A stretch of 10,486 bases of DNA from Clostridiales bacterium (GTDB lineage Bacteria > Bacillota > Clostridia > Lachnospirales > Lachnospiraceae). Position 1 is the stretch's first letter. Each line of letters begins with the position of its first letter. The notes under the pieces were generated by a model, which saw nothing but the letters and a program-made list of their open reading frames with translations, was not told the DNA's origin and searched no databases. A program made the translations under genes and the position numbers. Location: the NCBI GenBank assembly GCA_029267975.1, contig JAJUHH010000064.1, positions 1-10,486 of the forward strand, read 5' to 3'. Positions 6,992-10,486 of the stretch are shown here, one piece after another.

Positions 6992-9406
6992 CTATTGCAC
7001 CTCCTTTACTACTATCACTTTCGCACTAAGAGGTGCTACCGGGATTTCATCCACGGTTACAGGATCCTCTGTATAATTGATGATAATCTTCTTCTCCATG
7101 CCGTCCTTTTGATAGTGATTCGCAATTACACCATTCTCCACTACGGTTCTTCCACTCCATTCATAGCCCGATACCTGACTGAGCACCTCATTGATCTGCC
7201 TATATACCTTAGCGATCAACTCCTTATACTGAGCATATTCCGTAGAATATAAGTCTGCCGAAGGAGTAGAATCAAGCATATGGGAAGGCTCCTTGGACAG
7301 GATGAAGGATGGTGACACATTATAATCAATCATTCTTAAAATATCCTTCTGGGTATAGAAGGAGAAATTGGCATAAGGGGCATATACCTCCATGGTGCCA
7401 TGTAATACCATCTGCAGGAAAGGTACCGCATCCGTCTCAAATACATACTGGGAATTGCTAACCGGGCTTTGCAGGAAACGGTCCGTGTACTTCCACAGAT
7501 ACATATTGGGTGCCTCAAAGTTCAGCTTTAGCTCCTTATTCGCCTGCTCAAAGGTATTCTGAAATAATGTAATTGCCTCTGATACCGTGCTTATCACACC
7601 GTCACTGTCATAATTACTGGTCAGAATATTTGACATACCCTTCACTGTCATGGACTGTGCATATTCTGACTGACGCTTTTTCTGGGTCTCGAACCACTTT
7701 ACACTCCGTTCGGGTGTTGCATAGCTGTAAAGGTAGACCGGAGTATTATCCGGAAGCAGAATCATTTTATTCAGCTCCAGATACCAGGAGTTGACGTGCC
7801 GGGCCGCATTGGAATAATAATTTAACATCTCTCTGTTAATGATGGTATAATCCCTTGCCAGAGACACATCAATGTTCTGCTTTGCAAATTCTGTGATTAA
7901 CTCCTGGAAGTCTTTCTTGCTTCCGATCTCCCTATAATAATTTGCTGAATCCGGCTTGGCAAGGGTCTCCCCACCCTGCTGCCAACCGTACAGACCTGCA
8001 TTTATATTAGTAATACCCAACTCATCTTTTACTTCTCTTAAAATATTTCCTACATCCTCTGCACTTGTAACCACCACTTCATCCATGCCCACAACTCCCT
8101 TTTTCATGTCGGACATAATAAAGTCCAGGCGGATGGGAAGGTCTTTTGCTTCCTCAGCCGGCTGTGGTGTCAATATTCCCTGCTCTAACAGGTGCTTGCG
8201 GTAAGTGGCGGCCATGCCTGTATAATCCGCGGCAGGACTTCCGTCAGAACCGTCTCCTGAGAGGAAGGTATAGGTCATATCAATATCAAACCGGTTCGGT
8301 GTATCCATCAGGGTAAAATATCCGTCTCCCCTTCGGTTGTATACCTGCCAGTACTTCACGTTATAGACAAATCTGGGATAGACATAATTGTAATTTGTAA
8401 GATTCTCTTCCGGTCTTACAGCGATCTGCATATATTCCGCGCCGCTGTCTGCGTAGGCCACAAAGGCAGCCTGGCCGTTGCCGTGAGCTACGCCGAATAC
8501 CGGCATTAGCGGATTCTTAAGGGGTACCGTATCCATTAAGATCTCATCAAAATATTCTCTTTGTGCCGGATCGGGCCCATAGACATCCCCGTAATACATA
8601 GAGAAGGAGGCATTGTTATTCTGAAAGCGCATCAGTGCCCCACTGCCGTCAGGAACAAAGATATAGCCAGGTACCATGTACTTATCTTCTATAATGTCAT
8701 ACATCTCGGTCTCAGGATTATAATACTTTGTCTTACCACCGCTGGCTCCTAAGAAGGGAGTAATTAAAAGTGCTAAAACATCACCTGTGCCCTTACCCGT
8801 AATATCCTCCCGCTTGATCTGATAGCGTATGGAATCCTCCTCCAAGGTGATATATACCTTTACCTTCACCTCAAGATTCATAAAATTCACGTCCAGCCTG
8901 CGGGTAGCAGGATTATCATTAAGGGTAACCAGTTCCGATTCCACCATATCCTTTGCTGCGGAGGAAATGTTCTTAATGGTACCCTCCTCATAGTATTCTA
9001 CGGTCAGAATAGAATTGGAGATGGCGGTATAGGAGGTATTCATTCCCTCTTCTATGGGAATCGCCAGCTCCTTTGCCTCTTCCTTGGTCTCAGCATCCAT
9101 TACCTGCTGATTGATGACTGAGCCAAAAGGAATATCAAGACCTGTCTTCCAGGTATAGCCGTTTCGTTTATCATAGATGGCAAAGACATCCCGGTCCTCC
9201 CGGTAATAATAAACCATGGTATTTGTCTCATGGATCTTCTCAAATTCGTCCGTATTCACGATATCATAGGTAACTTTGTCCGGAGGCAGCTTCGTGTCCC
9301 GGTTGGTTGCCAGGTATGCTGCTCCTGCACTGCCAGCAGATACAGCTCCTGCGATCAGCAGAACTATTAACGGCAAAAGATACCATCGTTTTTTAATGAA
9401 GTACAT
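6992..9406 (-). CDS. Large membrane-anchored DUF5696-type protein, glycosidase-like layout
   Basis: An 804-residue protein I place in the DUF5696 family from its size, its sugar-permease neighbourhood and its general pattern; this is recall, not a search. A short basic N terminus (KKRW) and one hydrophobic helix (about 8-32) anchor it with the bulk outside. Residues about 43-410 are strand-rich (VFVPDGSGALMRF at 251-261), like a beta-sandwich. Residues about 425-720 alternate strand and helix (RLDFIMSD, INAGLYGWQQGG, VSLARDYTII, SNYDSDG), like a TIM barrel, and the last 60 or so residues are again beta. That sandwich-barrel-beta order is shared with several glycosidase families. D519, D600 and D602 sit at strand ends and could be catalytic, but this is speculative. 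The start has AAAGGAGG about 9 bases upstream, inside the preceding gene, and the two overlap by 14 bases. Binding or remodelling glycan for the adjacent transporter is plausible. Confidence 0.8.
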   Translation of the reverse strand: MYFIKKRWYLLPLIVLLIAGAVSAGSAGAAYLATNRDTKLPPDKVTYDIVNTDEFEKIHETNTMVYYYREDRDVFAIYDKRNGYTWKTGLDIPFGSVINQQVMDAETKEEAKELAIPIEEGMNTSYTAISNSILTVEYYEEGTIKNISSAAKDMVESELVTLNDNPATRRLDVNFMNLEVKVKVYITLEEDSIRYQIKREDITGKGTGDVLALLITPFLGASGGKTKYYNPETEMYDIIEDKYMVPGYIFVPDGSGALMRFQNNNASFSMYYGDVYGPDPAQREYFDEILMDTVPLKNPLMPVFGVAHGNGQAAFVAYADSGAEYMQIAVRPEENLTNYNYVYPRFVYNVKYWQVYNRRGDGYFTLMDTPNRFDIDMTYTFLSGDGSDGSPAADYTGMAATYRKHLLEQGILTPQPAEEAKDLPIRLDFIMSDMKKGVVGMDEVVVTSAEDVGNILREVKDELGITNINAGLYGWQQGGETLAKPDSANYYREIGSKKDFQELITEFAKQNIDVSLARDYTIINREMLNYYSNAARHVNSWYLELNKMILLPDNTPVYLYSYATPERSVKWFETQKKRQSEYAQSMTVKGMSNILTSNYDSDGVISTVSEAITLFQNTFEQANKELKLNFEAPNMYLWKYTDRFLQSPVSNSQYVFETDAVPFLQMVLHGTMEVYAPYANFSFYTQKDILRMIDYNVSPSFILSKEPSHMLDSTPSADLYSTEYAQYKELIAKVYRQINEVLSQVSGYEWSGRTVVENGVIANHYQKDGMEKKIIINYTEDPVTVDEIPVAPLSAKVIVVKEVQ

Positions 9407-10486
9407 TACGCGTCGCCTCCTTTCCCAAGGTCAGCAGGAACTGCCATAGCTGATCCCACATAATAATGATGACCAGTGCAACAATAACAGCAATGATCAT
9501 AAACACAAAGGTAATGATCAGGCTGACCACTGTCTCCTTAAAGCTATAATCATGTACCGTCATCAGACCCACAAATATGCTGACTACTGTCCAGACAATA
9601 CCGATCAATAGTATTACCGTCAGCAGAAATGCTTCGTTATAGGTAAGGAAGTAAGACATCACCGTAATAATTGCCAAAGCTGCCATGAGGGGAACACTGC
9701 CATAGGCCGGTATCATAAAGACCTGTTCAAAGCTGCCATCTCCATCCTTAATGGATGTCACCAGATAATTGCAGAGAATAAAGAGGCCAATGATTAGGAA
9801 AAATCCAACCACTATGGAGTTAATATCCATATCCTCCACCGAGCGGTATTGATAAATAAAGCCTTTGCCTATGGTATATACCATGAAGATGACAAACAGC
9901 AGCAGATACAATATTGTCGCAGCAGCAACCGTTCCCTCACGCTTCACCCGGATATCATAATAGCGGTCAATGGGATGTCGTGGAATACGCAGGGAATAAA
10001 GCACATCCCCAAGTACAGGAACCTCTGACAGCCTACCCCTAAACTGCCGTATCGCCTTACGCACCCGCTTCTTTTTATCAAAGTGCTTGATCAGGAACAA
10101 AGTCAGCCAAAGAAGAGCGATCAATATTACAAAGTAAGCCATGTTGCTCTGAATCCAGTTGTTGCGAACCTCCCAGTAAGCCTGAGAATAGAATTCACGG
10201 TCGCCGGATACCTTAAAATGCTCCATGGCCTCCACATAATGCTCCGCATGAAGGTATGCTTTGCCAACACCGCTGTGGGCCAGTACGGACATTTGATTTA
10301 ACCTCAGAACCTTATTCCACTGGGTCAAAGCTTCCTCATACAGACCCTTCTCATAGAGTCCGATAGAATCGTAAACCATCAGTGCATATTCTGTAGGCTT
10401 GAAGGATTGCAGATAACCCTTATCCCCGTCTACCGCCCAGATGGTCCTGTTTTTATCGACAGCAAGGGTGGGCAGGGTGGAGAACA
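9393..10486 (-). CDS. Propeller-TPR-YIP1 multidomain membrane protein, 5' end outside window
   Basis: The frame remains open from the stop at 9393 to base 10486, so the N terminus lies beyond the edge; an ATG at 10379 is internal. The earliest visible residues (LAVDKNRTIWAVDGDKG) look like the end of an NHL-type beta-propeller blade. Next come TPR-like helices (SIGLYEKGLYEEALTQWNKV, GKAYLHAEHYVEAMEHFKV). A first membrane helix follows (about residues 80-98 counted from 10379), then a basic loop, then a YIP1-like domain with about five helices (149-170, 187-208, 221-245, 249-272, 284-307). The TPR and propeller parts are ahead of the first helix and probably extracytoplasmic, which would suit a receptor or scaffold. 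The last codons hold the ribosome binding site of the DUF5696 gene. Function is unknown; I infer a role with that protein and the sugar importer. Confidence 0.8.
   Translation of the reverse strand, partial: FSTLPTLAVDKNRTIWAVDGDKGYLQSFKPTEYALMVYDSIGLYEKGLYEEALTQWNKVLRLNQMSVLAHSGVGKAYLHAEHYVEAMEHFKVSGDREFYSQAYWEVRNNWIQSNMAYFVILIALLWLTLFLIKHFDKKKRVRKAIRQFRGRLSEVPVLGDVLYSLRIPRHPIDRYYDIRVKREGTVAAATILYLLLFVIFMVYTIGKGFIYQYRSVEDMDINSIVVGFFLIIGLFILCNYLVTSIKDGDGSFEQVFMIPAYGSVPLMAALAIITVMSYFLTYNEAFLLTVILLIGIVWTVVSIFVGLMTVHDYSFKETVVSLIITFVFMIIAVIVALVIIIMWDQLWQFLLTLGKEATRNVLH

Noticed and set aside
10377..10379. ATG at 10379 as the start of the YIP1-type gene
   Set aside because: The frame continues upstream to the window edge with sensible propeller-like sequence, and no ribosome binding site precedes this ATG.

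Overview
This window looks like a chromosomal segment from a low-to-mid GC Firmicute, most likely a Lachnospiraceae-type Clostridium relative. That is an inference from the strong AAAGGAGG ribosome binding sites, Gram-positive lipoprotein and membrane-anchoring signals, and the protein families present; no rRNA or other marker gene is in view. Every convincing gene lies on the minus strand, so transcription runs from the right edge to the left edge.

From right to left the main block is: a partial multidomain membrane protein (propeller-like end, TPR helices, YIP1-like membrane domain; 9393-10486); a large anchored DUF5696-type protein (6992-9406); two sugar ABC permeases of MalF and MalG type (6077-6991, 5140-6075); a GH16 lipoprotein resembling endo-beta-1,3-glucanases (3946-5073); a LacI-family regulator (2835-3833); and a GH5 glucanase with a C-terminal membrane anchor (695-2761). 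The first four genes overlap or abut, each downstream ribosome binding site lying in the last codons of the gene before. GH16, lacI and GH5 follow after gaps of 66, 112 and 73 bases. A rho-independent terminator at 633-665 closes the block. A separate partial nitroreductase gene (1-481) follows with its own extended -10 promoter and two small palindromes.

The most economical reading is a beta-glucan, probably beta-1,3-glucan (laminarin/callose-like), utilisation locus. The GH16 lipoprotein would cut the polymer at the cell surface, the GH5 enzyme would trim the fragments while tethered to the membrane, the permease pair would import the oligosaccharides, and the LacI protein would sense a breakdown product. 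No solute-binding protein, ABC ATPase or intracellular glucosidase is in the window; the binding protein could lie beyond the right edge and the ATPase may be a shared one encoded elsewhere.

The least understood part is the YIP1/TPR/propeller protein plus the DUF5696 protein, whose genes overlap by 14 bases and are fused tightly to the transporter genes. The DUF5696 protein has the size and layout of a membrane-tethered glycosidase but no assigned activity. The other oddity is the GH16 gene, where a run of 15-base in-frame repeats lies in an unusually long extension ahead of the lipoprotein signal.
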